This document shows, piece by piece, positions 28,064 to 36,490 of a stretch of 64,000 nucleotides of DNA (the first letter of the stretch is position 1; each line of letters starts with the position of its first letter). The position numbers and the translations under genes are program-made. Source of the DNA: Novispirillum itersonii subsp. itersonii ATCC 12639 (GTDB taxonomy: Bacteria > Pseudomonadota > Alphaproteobacteria > Rhodospirillales > Rhodospirillaceae); contig NZ_KB907339.1 in the NCBI RefSeq assembly GCF_000381985.1, positions 248,001 to 312,000 on the forward strand, read 5' to 3'. Below the pieces are notes generated by a model. It made no database searches and was not told the DNA's origin. It saw only the letters and a program-made list of their open reading frames with translations.

Positions 28064-28723
28064 TCAGCGGCCCAGCTTGCGCTTCAGGGCTGCCAGTTCG
28101 TCCTCGACCGCGGAAGAGGCCTCCAGTTCGGCGAATTCCCCGGCCAGATCCTTGCCACGGCCCAGATCATAGGCATCGGCCTTGCCTTCCAGCTCGGCAA
28201 TACGGCGTTCGATGCTGTCATAGCGGCCAAGGGCGGCATCAATCCGGCCATCATACAGGGTCTGGCGCACCTGCACCCGGCGGCTGGCAGTGTTCATGCG
28301 GATTTCCAGCGCCTTCTGGCGGGTCTTCGCTTCTTCCAGACGCTTCTGCAGATTGCCGAGGTCTTCGTCAAACTTGGCGATGGCTTCATTGACACCGGCC
28401 AGTTCCGCTTCCAGCAGGGCGATGTCTTCGCCAAGTTTCTGGCGGGCCATCAGGGCACCGCGGGCCAGATCCTCGCGGTCACGGCTGAGGGCGAATTCGG
28501 CCTTCTGGTTCCAGTCTTCCTGCGCGCGGCGGTGGTCGGCGACCCGGCGTTCCAGATCCTTGCGGTCGGCAAGGGCCTTGACGGCGGAAGAGCGCACTTC
28601 AATCAGCGTGTCTTCCATTTCCTGAATCACCAGCCGGATCATCTTTTCCGGGTCTTCGGCGCGGTCGAGCAGGGCAGAAATGTTGGCGTTCAGGATGTCG
28701 CCGAGGCGGGAGAAAATACCCAT
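28064..28723 (-). CDS. pspA: Phage shock protein A (PspA/IM30)
   Basis: A 219-residue peripheral membrane protein of the PspA/Vipp1 (bacterial ESCRT-III) family. It starts MGIFSRLGDILNANISALLD with the amphipathic helix and continues as long coiled-coil helices (EDPEKMIRLVIQEMEDTLIE is the diagnostic segment). It oligomerises on damaged inner membrane and otherwise binds and inhibits PspF. First gene of pspABC, behind a sigma-54 promoter and divergent from pspF. Confidence 0.93.
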   Translation of the reverse strand: MGIFSRLGDILNANISALLDRAEDPEKMIRLVIQEMEDTLIEVRSSAVKALADRKDLERRVADHRRAQEDWNQKAEFALSRDREDLARGALMARQKLGEDIALLEAELAGVNEAIAKFDEDLGNLQKRLEEAKTRQKALEIRMNTASRRVQVRQTLYDGRIDAALGRYDSIERRIAELEGKADAYDLGRGKDLAGEFAELEASSAVEDELAALKRKLGR

Positions 28724-28772
28724 GATGCTACTCCTGTAGGCAGTGGGGGGAACGGTTGGTTTGCCTCTCTCT

Positions 28773-28790
28773 TATCAAGACCCGTGCCAG
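28773..28790 (-). promoter_or_regulatory. Sigma-54 promoter of pspABC
   Basis: On the minus strand TGGCAC-GGGTC-TTGA matches the sigma-54 -24/-12 consensus TGGCAC-N5-TTGC with one deviation. It lies 50 bases ahead of pspA, as expected for a PspF-driven operon. Confidence 0.75.
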
Positions 28791-28929
28791 ACTGAGGTTT
28801 CATTGTTTTTCAAAGCGTTGTCTGCTGGGTGTTCAGAGAGGATTCAGCTGTTTGGCGGATAATGGTGGCGGTTTTCGCCAGAGTGTCGGAAACTGTCACC
28901 CCGGATCTATCCCCGCAGGAGTCTGACTG

Positions 28930-29949
28930 ATGCGCGCCCCGTTATCCGCCCCGATCGGTGAAGATCCGGCCTTTCTGGCCATGCTCGACAAAGTGCGGCG
29001 GCTGGCCCCGCTCAACCGCCCGGTGCTGGTGGTGGGGGAGCGTGGCGTGGGGAAGGAACTGGCGTCGGAACGCCTGCATTATCTGTCCGGGCGGTGGGAT
29101 GGGCCGGTGGTGAAGGTCAACTGCGCCGCCCTGCCGGAAACACTGCTGGAAAGCGAGCTGTTCGGCCACGAGGCCGGGGCCTTCACCGGGGCACAGAAGC
29201 GCCGGGCCGGGCGGTTTGAGCGGGCCCACCGGGGGACGCTGATCCTTGATGAAATCGCCTCTGCCTCGTTACAGGTGCAGGAAAAACTGCTGCGGGCGAT
29301 TGAATACGGCGATTTTGAGCGGGTCGGCGGGGTCGAGCAGGTGTCGGTCGATGTGCGGGTGATTGCCTGTGCCAACGTTGATCTTCCGGCGCTGGCCCGG
29401 CAGGGCCGGTTCCGGGCGGATCTGCTCGACCGGCTGGCGTTTGATGTGGTGACGGTGCCTGCCCTGCGGCAGCGCCCGGAAGATATTCCCGTACTGGCGC
29501 ATCATTTTGCCCTGCGGATGACGCAGGAACTGGGGCGGTCGGTGTTTGCCGGTTTTGATCCGGCGGTGCTGGCGCTGCTGCGGGGGCACCCGTGGCCGGG
29601 CAATGTGCGCGAGCTTAAAAACGTGGTGGAACGGGCCGTCTATCAAACACCGGAAGAGCAGCCGGTGGCGGCGGTGGTGTTTGACCCCTTCGCCGCCGAA
29701 GGCCGCCCGGGGGAGACGCTGGGCGATCCGCCCCCGGCGGAAGCGGACCCGGCAGGAACAGTGCCGCAACCGGCCCCGGCAGCGCCCGCCGGGCCGCTGC
29801 CGTTCACCGATGCGGTGGCGGCCTATGAACGGCAGTTGCTGGAAGCTGCGCTGCGGGCCTGTGACAATCAGCAGACCAAGGGGGCGGAGTGGCTGGGGCT
29901 GGGGTATCACCAGTTCCGGCGGCTGCTGAAAAAGCACGGGGTCGGTTAA
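28930..29949 (+). CDS. pspF: PspF, sigma-54 enhancer-binding activator
   Basis: A 339-residue AAA+ activator with no receiver domain, as PspF should be. It has the Walker A loop VVGERGVGKELAS, the sigma-54 contact loop GAFTGA (FGHEAGAFTGAQKRRAGRF), Walker B LILDEIA and the sensor segment HPWPGNVRELKNVVERAVY. A Pro/Ala-rich linker (about 255-290) leads to a Fis-type helix-turn-helix (AALRACDNQQTKGAEWLGLG). PspA binds the AAA+ domain and blocks it until stress. Divergent from pspA, so the shared 206-base gap must hold its enhancer sites. GGAG precedes ATG 28930. Confidence 0.9.
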   Translation: MRAPLSAPIGEDPAFLAMLDKVRRLAPLNRPVLVVGERGVGKELASERLHYLSGRWDGPVVKVNCAALPETLLESELFGHEAGAFTGAQKRRAGRFERAHRGTLILDEIASASLQVQEKLLRAIEYGDFERVGGVEQVSVDVRVIACANVDLPALARQGRFRADLLDRLAFDVVTVPALRQRPEDIPVLAHHFALRMTQELGRSVFAGFDPAVLALLRGHPWPGNVRELKNVVERAVYQTPEEQPVAAVVFDPFAAEGRPGETLGDPPPAEADPAGTVPQPAPAAPAGPLPFTDAVAAYERQLLEAALRACDNQQTKGAEWLGLGYHQFRRLLKKHGVG

Positions 29950-29999
29950 GGCCCGCCAGCCCCCTTGGCGCAGACCCTTCCGGCCTGTGTTGGCCCGCT

Positions 30000-30461
30000 T
30001 TAAAGCGGGGGGAGGGTTTTGCGGTAGACCAGAAAGCCGGACCGGTCGGCAATCCTGTCGTAAAGTTTCATCGCGGTCAGGTTGGTTTCGTGGGTTTGCC
30101 AATAAACACGCCCGGCCCCGGCAGCGGCGGCCTGTCTGTACACTTCGTGTATCAGGGCTGTGCCGATCCCGGTCCCGCGCGCGGCCTCAAGGGTGAACAG
30201 ATCCTGTAAGTAACAGGTCGGGCCGATGCTTATGGTGCTGCGATGATACAGATAATGCACCAGACCGATCAGCGTTCCGTCCTGTTCTGCGACAAGGGCG
30301 TGCATCGGTTCGGCGTCATCGAAAAAGCGTTGCCACGTCATCGCGGTGATGTCTGCGGGCAGGGCGCTGGGTCCGGAGCGACCATAAAATGTGTTGTAAC
30401 CAGTCCACAGAGGAAGCCACTGGGCGTAATCCTCGGGTTTTACGGGACGGATCAAAGGCAT
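30000..30461 (-). CDS. GNAT-family N-acetyltransferase
   Basis: A 153-residue acetyltransferase. The acetyl-CoA binding segment LQDLFTLEAARGTGIGTALI shows the R-G-x-G-x-G/A signature, preceded by GLVHYLYHRST (strand beta4) and followed by VYWQTHETNLTAMKLYDRIA, the C-terminal GNAT motif. The substrate cannot be told from sequence. It converges with pspF and stands alone. Confidence 0.8.
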   Translation of the reverse strand: MPLIRPVKPEDYAQWLPLWTGYNTFYGRSGPSALPADITAMTWQRFFDDAEPMHALVAEQDGTLIGLVHYLYHRSTISIGPTCYLQDLFTLEAARGTGIGTALIHEVYRQAAAAGAGRVYWQTHETNLTAMKLYDRIADRSGFLVYRKTLPPL

Positions 30462-30623
30462 TGGCGGACACTCTTGTGCGGCGGCATCACGCGGCGGGAA
30501 GGGCTGGAGTTCAGTCTACCGGGGTGGGGCGACCGTAAAAGAGAGTTTCTTCATTTGTGAGAATTATTAAGACAGATCCCCTGAAGGTCAGCCGGATTGC
30601 GCGTCGTTCTCGGCTGATGACCG

Positions 30624-31562
30624 CTAAAAAGCCCCATCCCGCAGCGGGGCGTTACCCCGGAAGTCAGCCCCCGGCGGCAGGCCGGGGAAGGGCAGCCACA
30701 GGGCCTGATCCTGCACCGGGGTTTCTTTCGGCAGCATCGGATTGGTCAGCAGCAGCACCCGGCTGTCGTTGAACCGGGTGAGCGGAAAGACACCCTGCGT
30801 CACCGGATGGCTCTCCCAGAAGCGGCGCAGGCTGCCGTCATGGGCCATCGCGGTCAGCCCGGCAGTCAGGCGCTGCGCCAGCGCCCCATTGTTCGGCCCG
30901 GTAAAGAAATACATCGGGTAGCGGTAGGCGATCACCAGCCGGTCATAGGCAACGACGGTGCCGGGCGGCTGGCCCGCGACCTCGGCGTAGACTTCCTGCA
31001 GGCCCCGGGGGAAGTAATCGCACCGTCCGGCCTTCAGCATGTCATACATCAGCCGGAAGTGATTGATACGGGCCACGGTCAGGCCGTTTGCTTCCAGAAT
31101 ATCACTGTCCGGCCACTGGTCCCCCTGACAGGCGGTCAGTCCGCGCAGATCATTAAGGCCGGTGATGCGGTCAAAATCAGCGACGCGGTCGGCCCGGATC
31201 ACCGGAACCCGCAGACCGAGCATGCCCCCGGTCAGCGGAACCCGCACCGCCAACAGCCGCTGTTCCCGCGTTGGGTTGGTGCCGACCCAGTAAACATCCA
31301 GTCCGCCGGTTTCAAGATCGCGCAGGATCCGTTCCTGCGCCGGGCTGCTGGCGGTTATTTCCACCCGGGCGGGGCCATCGGTGGCGGCAGTGCGCGCCAG
31401 CACCTGCGCCAGAAGATCAGCGAAAAAGCGGTGGCTGGTATCCGCCGCGCTGCCAGCGGCAGGGATACGGACGACGGTTTCCGCTGATACCGGGGGCAGC
31501 CAGAGCAGCAGGCCGCTGAGGGCCACCGCCGCAAGCCCGGTAAGCCGGTGGAGGATGCGCAT
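30624..31562 (-). CDS. Periplasmic solute-binding-type protein (family 3-like)
   Basis: A 312-residue exported protein. A signal peptide (MRILHRLTGLAAVALSGLLL, cut near VSAE) precedes a type II periplasmic-binding fold: DVYWVGTNPTREQRLLAVRVP, then RADRVADFDRITGLNDLRGLTACQG and MLKAGRCDYFPRGLQEVYAE. No permease or ATPase genes lie beside it, so a sensory or orphan role is possible. ATG 31562 was chosen for GGGAGG ten bases ahead; the frame extends 29 codons upstream. The stop codon TAG falls in the U tract of the terminator. Confidence 0.7.
   Translation of the reverse strand: MRILHRLTGLAAVALSGLLLWLPPVSAETVVRIPAAGSAADTSHRFFADLLAQVLARTAATDGPARVEITASSPAQERILRDLETGGLDVYWVGTNPTREQRLLAVRVPLTGGMLGLRVPVIRADRVADFDRITGLNDLRGLTACQGDQWPDSDILEANGLTVARINHFRLMYDMLKAGRCDYFPRGLQEVYAEVAGQPPGTVVAYDRLVIAYRYPMYFFTGPNNGALAQRLTAGLTAMAHDGSLRRFWESHPVTQGVFPLTRFNDSRVLLLTNPMLPKETPVQDQALWLPFPGLPPGADFRGNAPLRDGAF
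30625..30651 (-). terminator. Terminator overlapping the end of the solute-binding protein gene
   Basis: On the minus strand GCCCC-GCTGCGGGAT-GGGGC is followed by TTTTTAG, in which TAG is the gene's own stop codon. The terminator stem therefore lies inside the last codons. Confidence 0.7.
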
Positions 31563-31625
31563 CTGGGGCCTCCCGGAAAGATCAGTACGGCCCTTCAGTA
31601 TGCCAGAGCAGCGGGAGAGACGGGA

Positions 31626-31665
31626 CAAAAGAAAACCGCCCCGCGCCAAAGCGGCGGCGGGGCGG
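31626..31665 (-). terminator. Terminator of the pyrB-pyrC-plsY operon
   Basis: On the minus strand CCGCCCCG and CGGGGCGG pair across a short GC-rich loop and are followed by TTTTCTTTTG. It lies 24 bases beyond the plsY stop. Confidence 0.8.
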
Positions 31666-31688
31666 CTGCATTAATAAAAACAGACTGA

Positions 31689-32297
31689 TCAGTCTTTCTT
31701 CTTTTTGCCGATCTTGCTTTCCTCGCCGCGCAGCAGGCGGCGGATGTTCTCGTGGTGGCGGATAAAGGCCAGCACCGCCAGCAGGGCATAGGCGATGACA
31801 TGGTCCTGATCAGACAGGAACCACGCATCCACCGGGGCCAGCGCCAGACAGACCAGCGCGGAGAGCGACGAATAGCGGCTGAGGGCGGCGACAATCAGCC
31901 ACGTGGCGCAGGCGGCCAGACCGACCGGCCACGACGTGACCAGCAGCACGCCCAGCGTGGTCGCCACGCCCTTACCGCCCTTGAACCCCAGCCACACCGG
32001 GAAGTTGTGGCCGACCACCGCGCAGCACCCGGCAATCAGCCCGGCCAGCCCGGCCTGATCGGGCACCAGCAGGGCGGCGACGGCAGCGGCAATCCCGCCC
32101 TTGCCGGAATCCAGCAGCAGGGTGGCCAGCGCCAGATCTTTCCGCCCCGTGCGCAGCACATTGGTGGCCCCGATATTGCCGGAACCGATGCTGCGCAGGT
32201 CATAGCCGAACGGTTTGGTCAGCACGATGCCAAACGGCACCGAGCCGAGCAGATAACCGCCAAGGGCGCACAGGCCCAACAGGAGTTCAGGCGTCAT
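31689..32297 (-). CDS. plsY: Acyl-phosphate:glycerol-3-phosphate acyltransferase
   Basis: A 202-residue membrane enzyme with about five helices that makes lysophosphatidic acid from acyl-phosphate and glycerol-3-phosphate, the first step of phospholipid synthesis. The three PlsY active-site motifs are present: GSGNIGATNVLR, VGHNFPVWLGFKGGKGVATT and the Glu-containing cytoplasmic loop near HHENIRRLL. The end is Lys-rich (GKKKKD). Its start overlaps the end of pyrC by 11 bases, so it is translationally coupled to the pyrimidine genes. Confidence 0.92.
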   Translation of the reverse strand: MTPELLLGLCALGGYLLGSVPFGIVLTKPFGYDLRSIGSGNIGATNVLRTGRKDLALATLLLDSGKGGIAAAVAALLVPDQAGLAGLIAGCCAVVGHNFPVWLGFKGGKGVATTLGVLLVTSWPVGLAACATWLIVAALSRYSSLSALVCLALAPVDAWFLSDQDHVIAYALLAVLAFIRHHENIRRLLRGEESKIGKKKKD

Positions 32298-33585
32298 GCT
32301 GGTACACCGTGCGACCATCAATCACCGTGCGCAGGACCCGACCCTGCAACAGACGGCCATCAAACGGCGAGTTCTTGGACTTGGACAGCGACTTCTTGGC
32401 GTCGTACTTCCACGGTTTTTCCAGATCGACCACCGCCAGATCAGCGGCAGCGCCGACCGCCAGCCGCCCGGCGGGCAGGCCGAGCAGATCCGCCGGGCCA
32501 CAGGTGATCAGCTTCAGCGCCTGCATCAGCGGCAACTGGCCGGTGTGCACCAGCTCCAGCACCAGCGGCAGCAGGGTTTCCAGCCCGATCCCGCCAAAGG
32601 CGGCAACGGCGAACGGCACCCGCTTGGTGTCCTGATCCTGCGGTGAATGGTCCGACCCGATGGCGTCAATCACCCCATCGCGCAGCCCGGCCAGAATCGC
32701 CTGACGGTCCTCTTCCGACCGCAGCGGCGGGTTCAGCTTGGCAAAGGTGCGGTAATCCGACACTTCCAGCTCGTTCAGGGCGAAGTAGGGCGGGGCGGTG
32801 TCGCAGGTGACCCGCAGGCCCTTCGCCTTGGCGCGGCGGATGATCTCCACGCTTTCCGAGGTGGAAAGATGGGCGGCGTGGTACCGCGCCCCGGTCATTT
32901 CCACCAGACGCATATCGCGTTCCAGCATGACGATCTCGGCTTCGCGCGGGATGCCCGACAGGCCGAGGCGGGTGGCCAGATCCCCGGCATTCATCACCCC
33001 GCCGGACAGGCCGGGTTCTTCCGGGTGCTGCATCACCAGCAGGTCATAGGTGGCGGCGTATTGCAGGGCGCGGCGCATCAGCCCGGCATGGGCAATCGGC
33101 TTGGTGCCATCGGTGAAGGCAACCGCCCCGGCCAGCGACAGCAGGCCCATCTCGGCCAGCTCTTTCCCGTCCGTGCCCTTGGTGGCGGCGGCATAGGGGT
33201 AGACCTTGGTCAGGCCGATCTGGCGGGCGCGGCGGGCCATAAACTCAATCGCCGCTTCGTCGTCGATCACCGGGTCGGTGTTGGGCAGGGCCACCAGCGT
33301 GGTGATCCCGGCGGAGACCGCCGCCTTGCCCGCACTCTTGATGCTTTCCTTATGCGCTTCGCCGGGTTCGCGCAGCTGGGCGCGCATATCGACCAGACCG
33401 GGGATCAGGGCGTTGCCGCCACAGTCCACCACCGTCGCCCCGGCAGGCGGGGTGACATCCGGCCCGAAGGCGGTGATCACTTCGCCGGTGGTGACCAGCG
33501 TGCCGGGGGTATCCAGCCCGGTGGCCGGATCAATCAGGCGGGCGTTGGTATAGGCCACCTGCGTCGGGGTATCGAAAACGGGCAT
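32287..33585 (-). CDS. pyrC: Dihydroorotase
   Basis: A 432-residue amidohydrolase of pyrimidine synthesis that closes carbamoyl-aspartate to dihydroorotate. The usual first metal motif DxHxH is replaced: the segment reads GLVDMRAQLREPG, so the two N-terminal zinc-ligand histidines are missing. AGITTLVALPNTDPV and the late DHSPQ motif (IGSDHSPQDQDTKRV) are kept. This pattern is typical of catalytically impaired PyrC-like (PyrX) proteins as well as of some partners of PyrB. It overlaps pyrB by one base and plsY by 11. It may act as a non-catalytic partner of aspartate carbamoyltransferase, with the true dihydroorotase elsewhere. Confidence 0.85.
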   Translation of the reverse strand: MPVFDTPTQVAYTNARLIDPATGLDTPGTLVTTGEVITAFGPDVTPPAGATVVDCGGNALIPGLVDMRAQLREPGEAHKESIKSAGKAAVSAGITTLVALPNTDPVIDDEAAIEFMARRARQIGLTKVYPYAAATKGTDGKELAEMGLLSLAGAVAFTDGTKPIAHAGLMRRALQYAATYDLLVMQHPEEPGLSGGVMNAGDLATRLGLSGIPREAEIVMLERDMRLVEMTGARYHAAHLSTSESVEIIRRAKAKGLRVTCDTAPPYFALNELEVSDYRTFAKLNPPLRSEEDRQAILAGLRDGVIDAIGSDHSPQDQDTKRVPFAVAAFGGIGLETLLPLVLELVHTGQLPLMQALKLITCGPADLLGLPAGRLAVGAAADLAVVDLEKPWKYDAKKSLSKSKNSPFDGRLLQGRVLRTVIDGRTVYQHDA

Positions 33586-34538
33586 CAGACCTTCCCTCCG
33601 GTGGTGTTGCGGACCAGCGTTTCCAGCACCGCCATGCGGACCGCCACGCCCATTTCCACCTGTTCACGGATCACGGAGCGTTCGACGTCATCCGCGACGT
33701 CAGAGTCGATTTCCACCCCCCGGTTCATCGGGCCGGGGTGCATGATCAGGGCGTTGGGCTTGGCCAGCGCCAGCTTTTCCTTATCCAGACCGAAGAAGTG
33801 GAAGTATTCGCGCACCGACGGAATATAGTTGCCCTGCATGCGTTCGTTCTGCACGCGCAGCATCATCACGATATCCACATCCTTCAGGCCCTTGCGCATG
33901 TCGTGGAACACCTCCACGCCCATTTCGCTGATGCCGCCGGGGATCAGCGGCTTCGGCCCGATCACCCGCACCACCGCGCCCATGGTGGTCAGCAGGTGGA
34001 TGTTTGACCGCGCGACGCGGGAATGCAGCACGTCGCCGCAGATGGCGACCAGCAGCCCGTCCAGACGGCCCCGGCGGCGGCGGATGGTCAGGGCATCCAG
34101 CAGCGCCTGCGTCGGGTGCTCGTGCGCGCCGTCGCCGCCGTTGACCACGGCGCAGTTGACCTTGTCAGCCAGCAGCTTCACCGCCCCGGAATCCTGATGC
34201 CGGACCACCAGCGCATCAATGTGCATGGCATTCAGGGTGACGGCGGTGTCGATCAGGGTTTCGCCCTTGGTCACCGACGACCCCGACGACTGCATATTGA
34301 TGACATCGGCACCCAGCCGCTGCCCGGCCAGCTCGAACGAGGCGCGGGTGCGGGTCGATGCCTCGAAGAACATATTGACCTGCGTGCGGCCCTTCAGAAT
34401 ATCGAACTTCCGCAGCGGGCGGCGGTTGGTCTCGACATAGGAATCGGCCAGATCCAGCAGATAGCTGATCTCGTGCGGGTACAGCCCCTCGATGCCGAGG
34501 AGGTGCCGGTGGGAATAGTTGGGGGCTTCGTTTTTCAT
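33585..34538 (-). CDS. pyrB: Aspartate carbamoyltransferase catalytic subunit
   Basis: A 317-residue transcarbamoylase forming carbamoyl-aspartate, the committed step of pyrimidine synthesis. The carbamoyl-phosphate site is [20 protein letters not shown], followed by [13 protein letters not shown] and [14 protein letters not shown], and [20 protein letters not shown] is conserved. No regulatory subunit PyrI is nearby, as usual where PyrB pairs with a PyrC-like protein. First gene of pyrB-pyrC-plsY. Confidence 0.95.
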   Translation of the reverse strand: MKNEAPNYSHRHLLGIEGLYPHEISYLLDLADSYVETNRRPLRKFDILKGRTQVNMFFEASTRTRASFELAGQRLGADVINMQSSGSSVTKGETLIDTAVTLNAMHIDALVVRHQDSGAVKLLADKVNCAVVNGGDGAHEHPTQALLDALTIRRRRGRLDGLLVAICGDVLHSRVARSNIHLLTTMGAVVRVIGPKPLIPGGISEMGVEVFHDMRKGLKDVDIVMMLRVQNERMQGNYIPSVREYFHFFGLDKEKLALAKPNALIMHPGPMNRGVEIDSDVADDVERSVIREQVEMGVAVRMAVLETLVRNTTGGKV

Positions 34539-34770
34539 GGGCGCGGACTTATGACCTCAGCAGGACTGAAGGGCAAGGTGGGGCATGGCCGGGTGCGGCC
34601 ACCCCCGCCGGACGGCGTTTCTGGCCCTTCTTTTACAGCATCACGGCCAGACGTCCAGTTTTCCATCAGGTCGGTGGGCGGATCTGATATCGCCGTGGAC
34701 GTTTTCCGCCTGCTCCCGTACCCTTTCCGACCCACCCCGACCGGGGCAGTACACAGCGGAACCATCAGGC

Positions 34771-35268
34771 ATGTCTGATATGCAAAGAGAAATCACCCTG
34801 CGCTTTATGGCCGAGCCGGGCGACCAGAACTTCGGCGGCAAAGTCCACGGCGGCGCGGTGATGAAGTGGATCGACCTTGCCGCCTACGCCTGCGCGGCGG
34901 GCTGGAGCGGCAAATACTGCATCACCGCCTATGCCGGGGGCATCCGCTTCGTGCAGCCGATCCACGTCGGCAGTCTGGTCGAGGTCACCGCCAAGGTGAT
35001 CTACACCGGCCGCACCTCCATGCACATCGGCATCCGCGTTGACGCCGGCGACCCCAAGGAACGCCAGCGCTACCTGACCACCCACTGCATCGTCATCATG
35101 GTCGCCGTGGACAACGCCGGGCGACCGTCGCCGGTGCCGGAATGGGTGCCGGTGACGGAAGAAGACAAATACCTCCACGCTTCCGCCATCAAATTGGTCG
35201 AAATGCGCCGCCAGATCGGCGAGGAAATGGAAGCCCACGTCAAAGGCTTCCCGCCGCAGAAGGGGTGA
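34771..35268 (+). CDS. Acyl-CoA thioesterase, hotdog fold (YciA/BFIT type)
   Basis: A 165-residue single hotdog-domain thioesterase. The diagnostic start of the fold is TLRFMAEPGDQNFGGKVHGGAVMKWID with the active-site Asn/Asp region, then CITAYAGGIRFVQPIHVGSLVEV. It hydrolyses acyl-CoA; chain length is unknown. ATG 34771 begins the conserved part (MSDMQREITLRF); a longer frame from 34585 is not supported. Divergent from pyrB. The foreign island begins right after it. Confidence 0.85.
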   Translation: MSDMQREITLRFMAEPGDQNFGGKVHGGAVMKWIDLAAYACAAGWSGKYCITAYAGGIRFVQPIHVGSLVEVTAKVIYTGRTSMHIGIRVDAGDPKERQRYLTTHCIVIMVAVDNAGRPSPVPEWVPVTEEDKYLHASAIKLVEMRRQIGEEMEAHVKGFPPQKG

Positions 35269-35332
35269 GGGGGAGTGGATTTGGGGAAGGGGAAGCGCGG
35301 GGCGCTGCTCCCCCAAAAACACAAAGTGGCGA

Positions 35333-35965
35333 TCAATCAGCCTCGACGTCACCTGTCCCGCTCTCGACCTCCTCACGTATTTCAGGAAGTGTCTTTCCAT
35401 TATATGTCCAGTACATGGGGCCGTTGATTGTCCTCCATTGGTATCCATGCTCACGGGCGAGTATCATCGCAGCATCGCTCAAGCTGGTTTCTTTATCTCG
35501 GAAAATAACTTTCCGCCTTCCGGATACAACGCATTTTTCAGTGTCAGAGAAAATAGATACCAATTCAGCATTTACGGGGATATTGACAACATCAAAACTA
35601 AAAATAGATTTTCTCTTCCTAGCTGCATCAAGGGCGCCCTGGTCATCAAGATTCTCTACAATATCCGACTTTGGAGTGACGTCGTCCTTCCCAATAAGCT
35701 CCAGAATAGATTTCACTCTGTCGGGGCTTACAGTGAAAAATTCTCGATTTTTTCTAACTCTATAATCTCCAAACGCATCATGAATCTTCTTTTCAGCAAG
35801 CTCCATATTTTCAACAGTAACAGCATAAAAACACTCAAATGGAAGCGGGATTCCAGTTCCATCAAGAGAGCGCATACGATCAGCCACTGTTGAGCTCGTC
35901 ATGCCAATTTTAATGTAACCCGGCATAGACTGGTTCACGAGAATATAAATACTTCCTTCAGACAC
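35333..35965 (-). CDS. GIY-YIG nuclease family protein (T5orf172/MUG113 type)
   Basis: A 210-residue protein. Residues 1-80 form a GIY-YIG domain: SIYILVNQSMPGYIKIGMTS supplies both strands (YILV for GIY, YIKIG for YIG), with the Arg of VADRMRSLDGTGIP and the segment EKKIHDAF..YRVRKNREFF. The C-terminal part (about 100-210) is not recognised and ends in an acidic tail. It is clearly more A+T-rich than the flanking thioesterase and ruvX genes, which points to transfer. It could be a homing-type, repair or defence-associated nuclease. It lies at the left end of the island. Confidence 0.75.
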   Translation of the reverse strand: MSEGSIYILVNQSMPGYIKIGMTSSTVADRMRSLDGTGIPLPFECFYAVTVENMELAEKKIHDAFGDYRVRKNREFFTVSPDRVKSILELIGKDDVTPKSDIVENLDDQGALDAARKRKSIFSFDVVNIPVNAELVSIFSDTEKCVVSGRRKVIFRDKETSLSDAAMILAREHGYQWRTINGPMYWTYNGKTLPEIREEVESGTGDVEAD

Positions 35966-36055
35966 TTTTATCTCCGACGGTAGTAAAGGTTATATAGTAA
36001 GGTCTTCTACAATCTAAATACGATTTTTGAGGGTTTGCAATATTCAAAATTGGAC

Positions 36056-36367
36056 GCCTCCGGAAGTTGACGTTTTGGCTGAATGTGTGATTCGCTTTCG
36101 GGCGTCGATGGCGGGAGGTAAAGATGACAGGTCAGGCGGGTTTTTGGGATCTTGAGAACAGCCTTGAAGTGCTTTCCGCGGAGGGTGATCCGCTGGAAAA
36201 GCTGGATCGGACGGTGCCGTTCGAACAGTTCCGTCCGCTCCTCCTCAAGGCTGTCCAACGGTCTGATCCGTCGAAGGGTGGCCGTCCGGGCTTCGATGTG
36301 GATACCTCCGAAAACTGGCCTGTCGGTTGACTGTGTGATTCGCTTTCGAGTGTCGATGCCGGGAGGT
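36056..36367 (+). repeat. Two diverged direct repeats of about 64 bases flanking an IS5 fragment
   Basis: Copies at 36056-36119 and 36304-36367 (period 248) share CCTCCG, then TGTGTGATTCGCTTTCG and TCGATG-CGGGAGGT. The first stands directly before the IS5-type reading frame and the second covers that frame's premature stop. They look like left ends of two related IS copies, the first truncated by the second. Confidence 0.65.
36124..36330 (+). pseudogene. Remnant of an IS5-family transposase (N-terminal 68 residues)
   Basis: The frame MTGQAGFWDLENSLEVLSAE, then GDPLEKLDRTVPFEQFRPLL and SKGGRPGFD, matches the N-terminal DUF772 region of IS5-type transposases, where full proteins run to about 300 residues or more. 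It stops at the second direct repeat with no DDE domain, so it is dead. GGGAGG precedes the ATG. Confidence 0.75.
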
Positions 36368-36490
36368 GTCCAAGTTGAACTTGACTTGCGAGAGAGTGTG
36401 ATACCAGCCTGCGGTGAGATTGACTCACTGAGGGGGATTCCCAAGATCTGCCGAATATGAGTCACTCAGGCAAACAGCCGGAGACTTACC

